In this document: positions 49,722 to 60,197 of the stretch, piece after piece | How the letters are laid out: every line of letters begins with the position of its first letter | Numbering within the stretch: position 1 is the first letter of the stretch | Assembly (NCBI RefSeq): GCF_014204515.1 | Contig: NZ_JACHLI010000006.1 | Location: 239,920-303,919, forward strand | Reading direction: 5' to 3' | DNA from: Pseudomonas nitroreducens | GTDB lineage: Bacteria; Pseudomonadota; Gammaproteobacteria; Pseudomonadales; Pseudomonadaceae | DNA: 64,000 nt | Translations under genes and position numbers: made by a program | The notes under the pieces: model-generated | Told to the model about the DNA's origin: nothing | The model's database searches: none | The model's input: only the letters and a program-made list of their open reading frames with translations

Positions 49722-51251
49722 TTACCGTGCTGCCAGAGTGGAGAGGGCGGCACCCAGCCATTGCTGGACGCCGTGCATGGTTGCCGCGGAGGTGTCGAGG
49801 ACCGGCTGCGGGTAGACGCCGAGCACGATCAGCAGCACCGCCAGGCCGAGCACCATGGAGAGCTCGCGGAAGTTCAGGCCGGCGATGGCGGTGTCGGACT
49901 TGGCCGGGCCGAAGTAGGCGCGGTGGATCATGATCAGCGAGTAGACCGAGCCGAACACCAGGCCGAAGGTGGCGATCACGGTGATCACCGGCACGACCTT
50001 GAAGCTGCCCAGCAGGATCAGGAATTCGCCGACGAAGTTGCCGGTACCCGGCAGGCCCAGCGACGCGGTGGCGAAGAACAGCGCCACGGCCGGCAGGTAC
50101 GGGATACGCGACCACAGGCCGCCCATCTTGCGCATGTCACGGGTGTGCAGGCGCTCGTACAGCTGGCCGCAGAGGATGAACAGCGCGGCGGCGGAGAGGC
50201 CGTGGGCGATCATCTGCACGACCACACCCTGCAGCGCCTGCGGGCTGCCGGAGTAGATGCCGATCATCACGAAGCCCATGTGCGACACGGAGGAGTAGGC
50301 CACCAGGCGCTTGATGTCGGTCTGCGCGAACGACAGGAAGGCGCCGTAGAAGATGCCGATCAGACCCAGGGTCATGGCGATCGGCGCGAACTCGGCCGAG
50401 GCGTTGGGGAACAGCGGCAGGGCGAAGCGGATCAGGCCGTAGGCGGCGGTCTTCAGCAGGATGCCGGCGAGGTCCACGGAACCGGCGGTCGGCGCCTGGG
50501 CGTGGGCGTCCGGCAGCCAGGAGTGCACCGGCACCACCGGCATCTTCACCGCGAAGGCGACGAAGAAGCCGAGCATCAGCAGCCATTCGGTGTGCGGCGG
50601 CAGCTGGGTCTTCAGCAGGTCGGCGTAGTTGAAGGTCAGTACGCCGGTGCTGTTGTAGTGCACGAACACCAGGCCCAGGATCGCCACCAGCATCACCAGG
50701 CCGCTGGCCTGGGTGAAGATGAAGAACTTGGTGGCGGCGTAGATGCGGGTCTTCTTGCCGTCGTCCGAGCTATGACCCCAGAGCGCGATGAGGAAGTACA
50801 TCGGCACCAGCATCATTTCCCAGAAGAAGAAGAACAGGAACAGGTCGACGGCGAGGAACACGCCGATCACACCGCCCAGGATCCACAGCAGGTTCAGGTG
50901 GAAGAAGCCGATGCGGCGCTGGATCTCGTTCCACGAGCAGAGGACGGACAGCACGCCGAGCAGGCCGGTCAGCGCGACCATCAGCAGGGACAGGCCGTCC
51001 ATTGCCAGGTGCACGCTGATGCCGAAGCGCTCGATCCAAGGTACCTGGAACTGCAGGGTCCACTGCGGCTCGCCACCCGGCGCCGGGGCCAGCTGGAAGT
51101 CACCGGTGTGCCACACCCACAGGCTCAGGGCCAGGGTGAGGACCATCGATCCCAGGGCGACCCAGCGCGGCAGGGTCTTGCTGGTGTACTCGGCGATCCA
51201 GCAAAGGAAGCCGCCGATGAAGGGGATCAGGATTAGCCAGGGCAGAATCAT
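49722..51251 (-). CDS. nuoM: NADH-quinone oxidoreductase subunit M
   Basis: A 509-residue antiporter-like membrane subunit. Marks: SWNEIQRRIGFFHLNLLWILGGVIGVFLAVDLFLFFFFWEMMLVPMYFLIALWG (with the conserved glutamate), FFVAFAVKMPVVPVHSWLPDAHAQAPTAGSVDLAGILLKTAAYGLIRF, DIKRLVAYSSVSHMGFVMIG. Translocates protons in complex I. Lies between nuoL and nuoN. Confidence 0.93.
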   Translation of the reverse strand: MILPWLILIPFIGGFLCWIAEYTSKTLPRWVALGSMVLTLALSLWVWHTGDFQLAPAPGGEPQWTLQFQVPWIERFGISVHLAMDGLSLLMVALTGLLGVLSVLCSWNEIQRRIGFFHLNLLWILGGVIGVFLAVDLFLFFFFWEMMLVPMYFLIALWGHSSDDGKKTRIYAATKFFIFTQASGLVMLVAILGLVFVHYNSTGVLTFNYADLLKTQLPPHTEWLLMLGFFVAFAVKMPVVPVHSWLPDAHAQAPTAGSVDLAGILLKTAAYGLIRFALPLFPNASAEFAPIAMTLGLIGIFYGAFLSFAQTDIKRLVAYSSVSHMGFVMIGIYSGSPQALQGVVVQMIAHGLSAAALFILCGQLYERLHTRDMRKMGGLWSRIPYLPAVALFFATASLGLPGTGNFVGEFLILLGSFKVVPVITVIATFGLVFGSVYSLIMIHRAYFGPAKSDTAIAGLNFRELSMVLGLAVLLIVLGVYPQPVLDTSAATMHGVQQWLGAALSTLAAR

Positions 51252-51276
51252 GTCGGGCTCAATCTCTTTCGTGAAT

Positions 51277-53123
<1,847 letters not shown>

Positions 53124-53127
<4 letters not shown>

Positions 53128-53432
53128 CCGCGCATCTCGCTGGCAGCGTCGATATCCAGGGTGTGGAAGCGGCGATACAGCTGGAGCAGGATCGCCAGGC
53201 CGATGCTGGCCTCGGCCGCAGCCAGGCTGAGCACCAGGATGAACATCACCTGGCCGTCAGGCTGGCCCCAGCGGGCGCCACCGACCACGAAGGCCAGAGC
53301 GGCGGCGTTCATCATCACTTCCAGGCTCATCAGTACGAACAGGATGTTGCGTCGTACCATCAGGCCCACCAGGCCGAAGCAGAACAGCACACCGGCAAGC
53401 GCCAGTCCGTGTTCGAGAGGGATTGCATTCAT
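53124..53432 (-). CDS. nuoK: NADH-quinone oxidoreductase subunit K
   Basis: A 102-residue three-helix subunit: LEHGLALAGVLFCFGLVGLMVRRNILFVLMSLEVMMNAAALAFV contains the conserved membrane glutamate (LMSLEVMMNA), followed by the third helix with AAAEASIGLAILL, carrying the second glutamate. Lies between nuoJ and nuoL. Confidence 0.92.
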
Positions 53433-53436
53433 GGTG

Positions 53437-53937
53437 TTAGTCCTTCGCTTCGTGGCGGCCGAGGTGGTAGGCGGCGACCAGAGCCGCCAGCAGCAGCATC
53501 GAGGCCAGTTCGACGACCAGCAGGTACGGGCCGAACAGGCTGATGCCCACGGCCTTGGCGTCCACGGTAGTGTGACCGATGCCAACCCCGCTCGGGGTGC
53601 GCGAGAGCATCCACAGCAGCTCGACCAGCAGCACGGCCGCCAGGGCGCCGGGACCGATCCAGACGCCGGGCTTGAGCCACTTGCGTTCCTGCTCGGCAAT
53701 TGCCGGGCCGAGGTTGAGCATCATCACCACGAACACGAACAGCACCATGATCGCGCCGGCGTAGACGATGATTTCCAGGGCGCCGGCGAACGGGGCGCCG
53801 AGGCTGAAGAAGGTCATCGATACAGCGAGCAGCGAAATGATGAGGTAGAGCAGGGCATGCACCGGATTGCTGTTGGTGATGACCCGGAAGGTTGCCAGCA
53901 CGGCGACGCCGGCGGCGAAGTAGAAAGCGAATTCCAC
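53437..53937 (-). CDS. nuoJ: NADH-quinone oxidoreductase subunit J
   Basis: A 166-residue five-helix subunit starting with GTG 53937 (EFAFYFAAGVAVLATFRVITNSNPVHALLYLI). The core helix has IIVYAGAIMVLFVFVVMMLNLG with the conserved tyrosine. A longer frame upstream only reads through the nuoI gene. Followed by nuoK after 4 bases. Confidence 0.9.
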   Translation of the reverse strand: MEFAFYFAAGVAVLATFRVITNSNPVHALLYLIISLLAVSMTFFSLGAPFAGALEIIVYAGAIMVLFVFVVMMLNLGPAIAEQERKWLKPGVWIGPGALAAVLLVELLWMLSRTPSGVGIGHTTVDAKAVGISLFGPYLLVVELASMLLLAALVAAYHLGRHEAKD

Positions 53938-53948
53938 GCGACGTCTCC

Positions 53949-54497
53949 TTACGGCAGCAGGCTCTTGACGTTGATCGGTTCGGCCTCGTTCTGCGCGGCG
54001 CCTTTCGGCTTGCCGGCGATGGCCATGCCGGCAACGCGGTAGAAGTTGTAGTCCGGGTTCTTGCCGGGGCCGGAGATCAGCAGGTCTTCCTTCTCGTAGA
54101 CCAGGTCCTGGCGCTTGAACTCGCCCATCTCGAAATCCGGGGTCAGCTGGATCGCGGTGGTCGGGCAGGCTTCTTCGCACAGGCCGCAGAAGATGCAGCG
54201 GGAGAAGTTGATGCGGAAGAACTCGGGGTACCAGCGACCGTCGTCGGTCTCGGCCTTCTGCAGGGAGATGCAGCCGACCGGGCAGGCCACGGCGCACAGG
54301 TTGCACGCAACGCAGCGCTCCTCGCCGTCGGGATCGCGGGTCAGCACGATGCGGCCACGGTAGCGCGGCGGCAGGTACACGGGCTCTTCCGGGTACTGCA
54401 GGGTGTCACGCTTGCGGAAGGCGTGACCGAAGATCATCACCAGGCTGCGCAGCTGGGTGTAGGTGCCGTGCACCACGTCGAAAATGTACTTGATCAT
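53949..54497 (-). CDS. nuoI: NADH-quinone oxidoreductase subunit I
   Basis: A 182-residue iron-sulphur subunit with two ferredoxin-type motifs, CVACNLCAVACPVGCI and CIFCGLCEEACPTTAI, which bind the two 4Fe-4S clusters (N6a, N6b). N-terminal amphipathic helix MIKYIFDVVHGTYTQL. Links the NuoG arm to the NuoB cluster. Between nuoH and nuoJ. Confidence 0.94.
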   Translation of the reverse strand: MIKYIFDVVHGTYTQLRSLVMIFGHAFRKRDTLQYPEEPVYLPPRYRGRIVLTRDPDGEERCVACNLCAVACPVGCISLQKAETDDGRWYPEFFRINFSRCIFCGLCEEACPTTAIQLTPDFEMGEFKRQDLVYEKEDLLISGPGKNPDYNFYRVAGMAIAGKPKGAAQNEAEPINVKSLLP

Positions 54498-54508
54498 GGT
54501 CCTACTCC

Positions 54509-55513
54509 TTACTGGCTGGCCAGCACGACAGCGCCGGTCACCAGCAGGTTGATCAGGGTCAGCGGGAGGCAGAACTTCCAGCTGAAGGCCATCACCTGGT
54601 CATAGCGCGGGCGTGGGATGGAGGCCCGCAGCAAAATGAACATCATGATGAAGAAGCCGGTTTTCAGGGCGAACCAGATGAACGGAATCTGCGGCAGGAT
54701 GCCGAAGGGACCGTGCCAGCCGCCGAAGAACAGGGTCGCCAACAGCGCGGACACCAGCACGATGCCGATGTACTCGCCGACGAAGAACATGCCCCATTTC
54801 ATGCCGGCGTACTCGATGTGGTAACCGTCGGCCAGTTCCTGCTCGGCTTCGGGCTGGTCGAACGGGTGACGGTGAGTCACGGCGACGCCGGCGACGAAGA
54901 AGGTCATGAAGCCGAAGAACTGCGGAATGATGAACCACATGTGTTCGGCCTGGTAATCGACGATGTCGCGCAGGCTGAACGAACCGACCTGGGCCACGAT
55001 ACCCATCAGCGACAGGGCCAGGAACACCTCGTAGGAGATGGTCTGGGCCGAGGCACGCAGGCTGCCGAGCAGGGCGAACTTGTTGTTGCTCGACCAGCCG
55101 GCGAACAGCACCGCGTACACGGTCAGGCCGGCCATGGCGAAGAAGAACAGGATGCCGATGTTCAGGTCCGCCACACCCCAGGTCGGGGTGATCGGGATGA
55201 CCGCGAAGGCCACCAGCAGCGCACCCATGGCGATCATGGGGGCGAGGGTGAAGATCATCTTGTCGGCGAACGGCGGGGTCCAGTCTTCCTTGAAGAACAT
55301 CTTCAGCATGTCGGCGCCGAGCTGGAAGGCACCGAAGGGGCCGACCCGGTTCGGACCGTAGCGGTCCTGCCAGAGGCCGAGCAGACGACGCTCGACCCAG
55401 CTGAGCAGCGCGCCGCAGACGACCACGGCGAGCAGGATGACGATGGCCTTGATGACCTCGATGATGATGTCGACGACGGCGGGTGTCAGCCAGCTCATGC
55501 TCATCAGGCTCAT
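54509..55513 (-). CDS. nuoH: NADH-quinone oxidoreductase subunit H
   Basis: A 334-residue, eight-helix subunit that forms much of the quinone site. Marks: RRLLGLWQDRYGPNRVGPFGAFQLGADMLKMFFKEDWTPPFADK, HRHPFDQPEAEQELADGYHIEYAGMKWGMFFVGEYIGI (conserved acidic loop), and RASIPRPRYDQVMAFSWKFCLPL at the end. The start overlaps the nuoG stop by 4 bases. Confidence 0.94.
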   Translation of the reverse strand: MSLMSMSWLTPAVVDIIIEVIKAIVILLAVVVCGALLSWVERRLLGLWQDRYGPNRVGPFGAFQLGADMLKMFFKEDWTPPFADKMIFTLAPMIAMGALLVAFAVIPITPTWGVADLNIGILFFFAMAGLTVYAVLFAGWSSNNKFALLGSLRASAQTISYEVFLALSLMGIVAQVGSFSLRDIVDYQAEHMWFIIPQFFGFMTFFVAGVAVTHRHPFDQPEAEQELADGYHIEYAGMKWGMFFVGEYIGIVLVSALLATLFFGGWHGPFGILPQIPFIWFALKTGFFIMMFILLRASIPRPRYDQVMAFSWKFCLPLTLINLLVTGAVVLASQ

Positions 55514-58224
55514 TGGGCAGCCTCCTGCAGGCCTTCAGCGACAGCGCCGATGACCCCGGCGGGAATGCCTTGCAGACCGATCGGCAGGGCGACCAGACCG
55601 GCACCGAGCTCTTCGCTCACGCGCAGCGGCAGGCGCAGTTCCTGGCCCTTGACGGTCAGGCGGATCAGCGCGCCTTCGTTGACGCCCAGACGGTCAGCCT
55701 CGGATTTCGCCAGGGTGACGTAGGTCTGCGGGATGCGCTCCTGCACCGGGGCGGCTTTCGAGGAGTTCTCCTCGCTGCCGAACAGGTGATAGAAGGGCAC
55801 CACCTTGAACTGGCTGGCGGCGGTGTGGAACGGCGCGGGAATCTCGCTGAACCACAGGGCCTCGCCCTTGGCCTCGATCAGGCGTACGCCCGGATCGCCG
55901 GCACGCAGGTGACCACCGACTTCGTCCTGGAACTTGTTCCAGGCCTGCGGCGAGTTCCAGCCCGGCGACCAGGCGAATGGAATCTGCTGACGCGGTTCGG
56001 CGCTGCCGGCGTAGCCTTCCATGGAGAAGGCGAAAGCGGAGTCGATGTCCTGCGGCTGACGCGGCTCGCTGACGTTGATGTTGGCGCGCATGGCGGTACG
56101 CCCGGAGTAGCGGTGCGGCTCGCGCGCCAGCTTCAGACCCTTGATGCGGAACGCAGCGTTCGGCGCGGCTTCGCGGATGCCAGCCAGTTGCGGCTTGGCG
56201 GCGATGACAGCGTCGATCACGTGGTCCAGCTGGGTCCAGTCGACACGCTTGCCCTCGAGGGTGCTGTGCAGGGCGTGCAGCCAGCGCCAGCCTTCGCGGA
56301 CCAGGTTGTCGGCGTTGTAGTAGGTCGGATCGTAGACCTGGAAGAAGCGCTGGGCGCGGCCTTCCTGGCTGACCAGGGTGCCATCGCCTTCGGCGAAGCT
56401 GGCGGCCGGTAGCAGGACGGTGGCCTTGGCGCTGGTGGCGGTCTGCTGGTGATCGGCGACGACGACGATCTTCGCGGCGGCCAGGGCAGCGTCGACAGCA
56501 GCGGCGTCGGCACGGCGGTACAGGTCGTTCTCCAGGATCACCACGGCATCGGCGGCGCCGGAGGTCAGCTGCTCGAGAGCGGCTTCTACGGAGTCACCAC
56601 CGAAGAGAGCCAGACCCAGGCTGTTGGCTTCCGGCACGACCAGGCTCAGGGAGCCATTCTTCTCGCGGTTCTTCAGCGCGCTGGCAATGTTGGCCGCGGC
56701 CTCGATCAGGGCATTGCTGCCCAGCGAGGTGCCGGAGATCACCAGCGGACGCTTGGCGGCGACCAGGGCATCGGCGATGCGCTGAGCCAGGGCGGCGGCT
56801 TCGGCGTCGAGGCCGGCTACTGCCGGAGCACTCGAATCGATGGCGTGGGCCACGGCGAAGCCCAGGCGGGCCAGGTCTTCGGTGGCGGCGTGCACGCACT
56901 CGGCGGCGACGTCGTCCAGGCGGGTGGCATCCAGGCTGGCGATGAACAGCGGGTTCATCTCGTGCTGGGCGATGGTCTTCACCGCGGCGTCGAGCCACGG
57001 CTGGATCTTCATCGCGGCGGCCATGTCCTCGCCCTTGCCCTTCACCGACTGGCGCAGGGCCAGGGCGATACGGGCAGCGGTCTGGGTCAGGTCTTCGCCG
57101 AGCACGAATACCGCGTCGTGGTCTTCGATGTCACGGATGGTCGGCACCGGCAGCGGGCCGTCCTGCATGACTTTCAGCACCAGCTGCAGGCGTTGCAGTT
57201 CGTCAGCGGAGATGCCGCTGTAGAAGTTCTGCGCGCCGACCAGTGCGGACAGGGCATAGTTGCTTTCCAGGCTGGCGCGCGGCGAACCGATGCCGATGAC
57301 CTTGCGGCCCTTGAGCAGGGCGGCGGTCTGGTCGAGGGCGCCGTCCAGCGAGAGCTTCTGCTTGCTCAGCATCAGCTGCGGCTGGCGCGGGCGGTCTTCG
57401 CGGTTGACGTAGCCGTAGCCGAAGCGGCCGCGGTCGCACAGGAAGTAGTGGTTCACCGAGCCGTTGTAGCGGTTCTCGATGCGGCGGATTTCACCGTAAC
57501 GCTCGCCGGGGCTGATGTTGCAGCCGCTGGAGCAGCCATGGCAGATGCTCGGGGCGAACTGCATGTCCCACTTGCGGTTGTAGCGCTCGGAGTGGGTCTT
57601 GTCGGTGAACACGCCGGTCGGGCAGACCTCGGTCAGGTTGCCGGAGAATTCGCTCTCCAGCACACCGTCCTCGATACGGCCGAAGTAGACGTTGTCATGC
57701 GCGCCGTAGACACCCAGGTCGGTGCCCCCGGCGTAGTCCTTGTAGTAGCGGACGCAGCGGTAGCAGGCGATGCAGCGGTTCATCTCGTGGGAGATGAACG
57801 GGCCGAGCTGCTGGTTCTGGTGGGTGCGCTTGGTGAAGCGGTACCGGCGCTGGTTGTGGCCGGTCATCACCGTCATGTCCTGCAGGTGGCAGTGACCGCC
57901 TTCCTCGCAGACCGGGCAGTCGTGCGGGTGGTTGGTCATCAGCCATTCGACGACGCTGGCACGGAAGGCCTTGGACTCTTCGTCTTCGATGGAAATCCAG
58001 GTGTTGTCGGTGGCGGGAGTCATGCAGGACATGACGATACGACCGCGGGTGTCGTTCTCGTCGGTGTACTGCTTGACCGCGCACTGGCGGCAGGCGCCGA
58101 CGCTACCGAGCGCCGGGTGCCAGCAGAAGTAGGGGATGTCGAGACCGAGGGAGAGGCAGGCCTGCAACAGGTTGTCCGCTCCGTCGACTTCTAACGTCTT
58201 GCCGTCTACGTGGATCGTGGCCAT
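55510..58224 (-). CDS. nuoG: NADH-quinone oxidoreductase subunit G
   Basis: A 904-residue iron-sulphur subunit. N-terminal 2Fe-2S ligands (CWHPALGSVGACRQC, then CMTP), the HDCPVCEEGGHC motif for N5, CIACYRCVRYY and later cysteines for N4, and CHGCSSGCNI for the additional N7 cluster found in E. coli-type enzymes. The rest is a molybdopterin oxidoreductase-like fold without the cofactor. Preceded by a 130-base gap with a GC hairpin. Confidence 0.94.
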   Translation of the reverse strand: MATIHVDGKTLEVDGADNLLQACLSLGLDIPYFCWHPALGSVGACRQCAVKQYTDENDTRGRIVMSCMTPATDNTWISIEDEESKAFRASVVEWLMTNHPHDCPVCEEGGHCHLQDMTVMTGHNQRRYRFTKRTHQNQQLGPFISHEMNRCIACYRCVRYYKDYAGGTDLGVYGAHDNVYFGRIEDGVLESEFSGNLTEVCPTGVFTDKTHSERYNRKWDMQFAPSICHGCSSGCNISPGERYGEIRRIENRYNGSVNHYFLCDRGRFGYGYVNREDRPRQPQLMLSKQKLSLDGALDQTAALLKGRKVIGIGSPRASLESNYALSALVGAQNFYSGISADELQRLQLVLKVMQDGPLPVPTIRDIEDHDAVFVLGEDLTQTAARIALALRQSVKGKGEDMAAAMKIQPWLDAAVKTIAQHEMNPLFIASLDATRLDDVAAECVHAATEDLARLGFAVAHAIDSSAPAVAGLDAEAAALAQRIADALVAAKRPLVISGTSLGSNALIEAAANIASALKNREKNGSLSLVVPEANSLGLALFGGDSVEAALEQLTSGAADAVVILENDLYRRADAAAVDAALAAAKIVVVADHQQTATSAKATVLLPAASFAEGDGTLVSQEGRAQRFFQVYDPTYYNADNLVREGWRWLHALHSTLEGKRVDWTQLDHVIDAVIAAKPQLAGIREAAPNAAFRIKGLKLAREPHRYSGRTAMRANINVSEPRQPQDIDSAFAFSMEGYAGSAEPRQQIPFAWSPGWNSPQAWNKFQDEVGGHLRAGDPGVRLIEAKGEALWFSEIPAPFHTAASQFKVVPFYHLFGSEENSSKAAPVQERIPQTYVTLAKSEADRLGVNEGALIRLTVKGQELRLPLRVSEELGAGLVALPIGLQGIPAGVIGAVAEGLQEAAQ

Positions 58225-58322
58225 GGGTCTAAGTCTTCGTTGGCCCGTTGTCAGCGGGCGTGGCTAATAGAAATCACGGTTTCATCGGGCCGGCGGCACG
58301 CCGCGGCACTACAACGAAACAA

Positions 58323-58345
58323 CGCCGGGCGGCTGCCGCCCGGCG
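58323..58345 (-). other. Intercistronic hairpin between nuoF and nuoG
   Basis: CGCCGGGCGG and CCGCCCGGCG form a 10-base stem with a CTG loop in the only sizeable gap inside the operon (58225-58354). It has no T-run on the minus strand. It could alter mRNA stability or relative expression of the distal genes. Confidence 0.5.
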
Positions 58346-58354
58346 ATCAAAGCA

Positions 58355-59704
58355 TCAAGCGCCGACGGTCTGCGGTGCTTGTACGGCCTGAGCCTGGCGG
58401 GAAATGCCCGCTTCGAACTCGGGACGGAAATACTTCAGTGCGCTGCCCAGCGGCTCGACGGCACCCGGTGCGTGGGCACAGAAAGTCTTGCCTGGGCCGA
58501 GGAAGTTGACCAGCTGCTCGAGGGTTTCCAGGTCGCCCTGGGCGCCTTCGCCTTTCTCCAGCGCGCGCAGGACCTTGACGCTCCACGGCAGGCCGTCGCG
58601 GCACGGGGTGCACCAGCCGCAGGATTCGCGGGCGAAGAACTCTTCCATGTTGCGCAGCAGGGAAACCATGTTGACGCTGTCATCCACCGCCATGGCCAGA
58701 CCGGTACCCATACGGGTGCCGACCTTGGCGACGCCGCCGGCGTAGAACAGCGCGTCCAGGTGCTCCGGAAGGAGGAAGCCGGTACCGGCGCCGCCCGGCT
58801 GCCAGGCCTTGAGCTTGTAGCCATCGCGCATGCCGCCGGCGTAGTCCTCGAACAGCTCGCGGGCCGGCAGGCCGAAGGGCAGTTCCCAGATACCGGGGTT
58901 CTTCACCTTGCCGGAGAAGCCCATGAGCTTGGTGCCCATGTCTTCGCTGCCCGGACGGGCGAGGCCCTTGTACCAGTCGACGCCGTGCTCGACGATCGCC
59001 GGCACGTTGCACAGGGTCTCGACGTTGTTCACGCAGGTCGGCTTGCCCCAGACGCCGACGGCAGCGGGGAAGGGCGGCTTGGAGCGCGGGTTGGCGCGGC
59101 GGCCTTCCAGCGAGTTGATCAGCGCGGTTTCTTCACCACAGATGTAGCGGCCGGCGCCGGTGTGGACGAACAGCTCGAAATCGAAGCCGCTGCCGAGGAT
59201 GTTCTTGCCCAGCAGGCCTGCGGCCTTGGCTTCCTCGATGGCACGGTTCAGGTTGCGGGCCGCGTCGACATACTCGCCGCGCAGGAAGATGTAGCCGCGG
59301 TAGGCCTTGAGGGCGCGCGCGGAGATCAGCATGCCTTCCACCAGCAGGTGCGGCAGCTGCTCCATGAGCATGCGGTCCTTCCAGGTGTTGGGCTCCATCT
59401 CGTCCGCGTTGCACAGCAGGTAGCGGATGTTGAGGGATTCGTCCTTGGGCATCAGCCCCCACTTCACGCCGGTGGGGAAGCCCGCACCGCCGCGGCCCTT
59501 GAGGCCGGAGTCCTTGACGGTCTGGACGATGTCGTCGGTGGCCATTTCAGCCAGCGCCTTGCGCGCGGCGGCATAGCCGTTCTTCGACTGGTACTCCTCC
59601 AGCCAGACCGGGGCGCCGTCGTCACGCAGGCGCCAGGTCAGCGGATGGGTTTCGGCCGCGCGCGCGGTGCGGTTGGGCGTGCCGTAGGAGGTGAGGCGAC
59701 TCAT
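58355..59704 (-). CDS. nuoF: NADH-quinone oxidoreductase subunit F
   Basis: A 449-residue NADH dehydrogenase subunit that binds FMN, NADH and one 4Fe-4S cluster. Marks: LKGRGGAGFPTGVKWGLMP (glycine-rich NADH/FMN loop), GAGRYICGEETALINSLEGRRANPR, and the cluster motif ESCGWCTPCRDG with a distal cysteine (FCAHAPGA). Electrons enter complex I here. The ATG at 59704 overlaps the nuoE stop. Confidence 0.94.
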   Translation of the reverse strand: MSRLTSYGTPNRTARAAETHPLTWRLRDDGAPVWLEEYQSKNGYAAARKALAEMATDDIVQTVKDSGLKGRGGAGFPTGVKWGLMPKDESLNIRYLLCNADEMEPNTWKDRMLMEQLPHLLVEGMLISARALKAYRGYIFLRGEYVDAARNLNRAIEEAKAAGLLGKNILGSGFDFELFVHTGAGRYICGEETALINSLEGRRANPRSKPPFPAAVGVWGKPTCVNNVETLCNVPAIVEHGVDWYKGLARPGSEDMGTKLMGFSGKVKNPGIWELPFGLPARELFEDYAGGMRDGYKLKAWQPGGAGTGFLLPEHLDALFYAGGVAKVGTRMGTGLAMAVDDSVNMVSLLRNMEEFFARESCGWCTPCRDGLPWSVKVLRALEKGEGAQGDLETLEQLVNFLGPGKTFCAHAPGAVEPLGSALKYFRPEFEAGISRQAQAVQAPQTVGA

Positions 59705-60195
59705 GCGTAGGCCTCCAGCAGTTTGGCGACGCCATCGGCGCGCAGGTCGCCGAAGGTGTCGTCGTCGATCATCATCGCCGGGGCCTTGTCGCAGTTGCCC
59801 AGGCAGCACACCGGCAGCAGGGTGAAGCGGCCGTCGGCGGTGGTCTGGCCGAGGCCGATGCCCAGCTGCTTCTGGATCTCGCCGACCACCGACTCGTGGC
59901 CGCCGATGTAGCAGACCATGCTGTCGCAGACGCGGATGATGTGGCGGCCGACCGGCTGGCGGAAGATCTGGCTATAGAAGGTAGCAACCCCTTCGACGTC
60001 GCTGTCCGGAATGCCGAGGATGTCGGCGATGGCCGGAATGGCGCCGTCCGGCACCCAGCCGCGCTGCTTCTGGACGATCTTCAGGGCTTCGATGGACGCC
60101 GCACGGGAGTCCTCGTAGTGATGCATTTCGTGCTCGATGGCCGAGCGCTCGGTTTCGCTGAGTTCGAAACGATCAGTCTGGATAAGGGTACTCAT
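59701..60195 (-). CDS. nuoE: NADH-quinone oxidoreductase subunit E
   Basis: A 164-residue thioredoxin-fold subunit with a 2Fe-2S cluster: ligands in VCDSMVCYIGG (CxxxxC) and LPVCCLGNCDKAP. The N-terminal helical domain includes ALKIVQKQRGWVPDGAI and VEGVATFYSQIF. Pairs with NuoF. Starts 2 bases after the nuoCD stop. Confidence 0.93.
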   Translation of the reverse strand: MSTLIQTDRFELSETERSAIEHEMHHYEDSRAASIEALKIVQKQRGWVPDGAIPAIADILGIPDSDVEGVATFYSQIFRQPVGRHIIRVCDSMVCYIGGHESVVGEIQKQLGIGLGQTTADGRFTLLPVCCLGNCDKAPAMMIDDDTFGDLRADGVAKLLEAYA

Positions 60196-60197
60196 GA

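Noticed and set aside
56449..58194. Plus-strand frame of 581 codons opposite nuoG
   Set aside because: Shadow of nuoG; no ribosome site and no recognisable domain.
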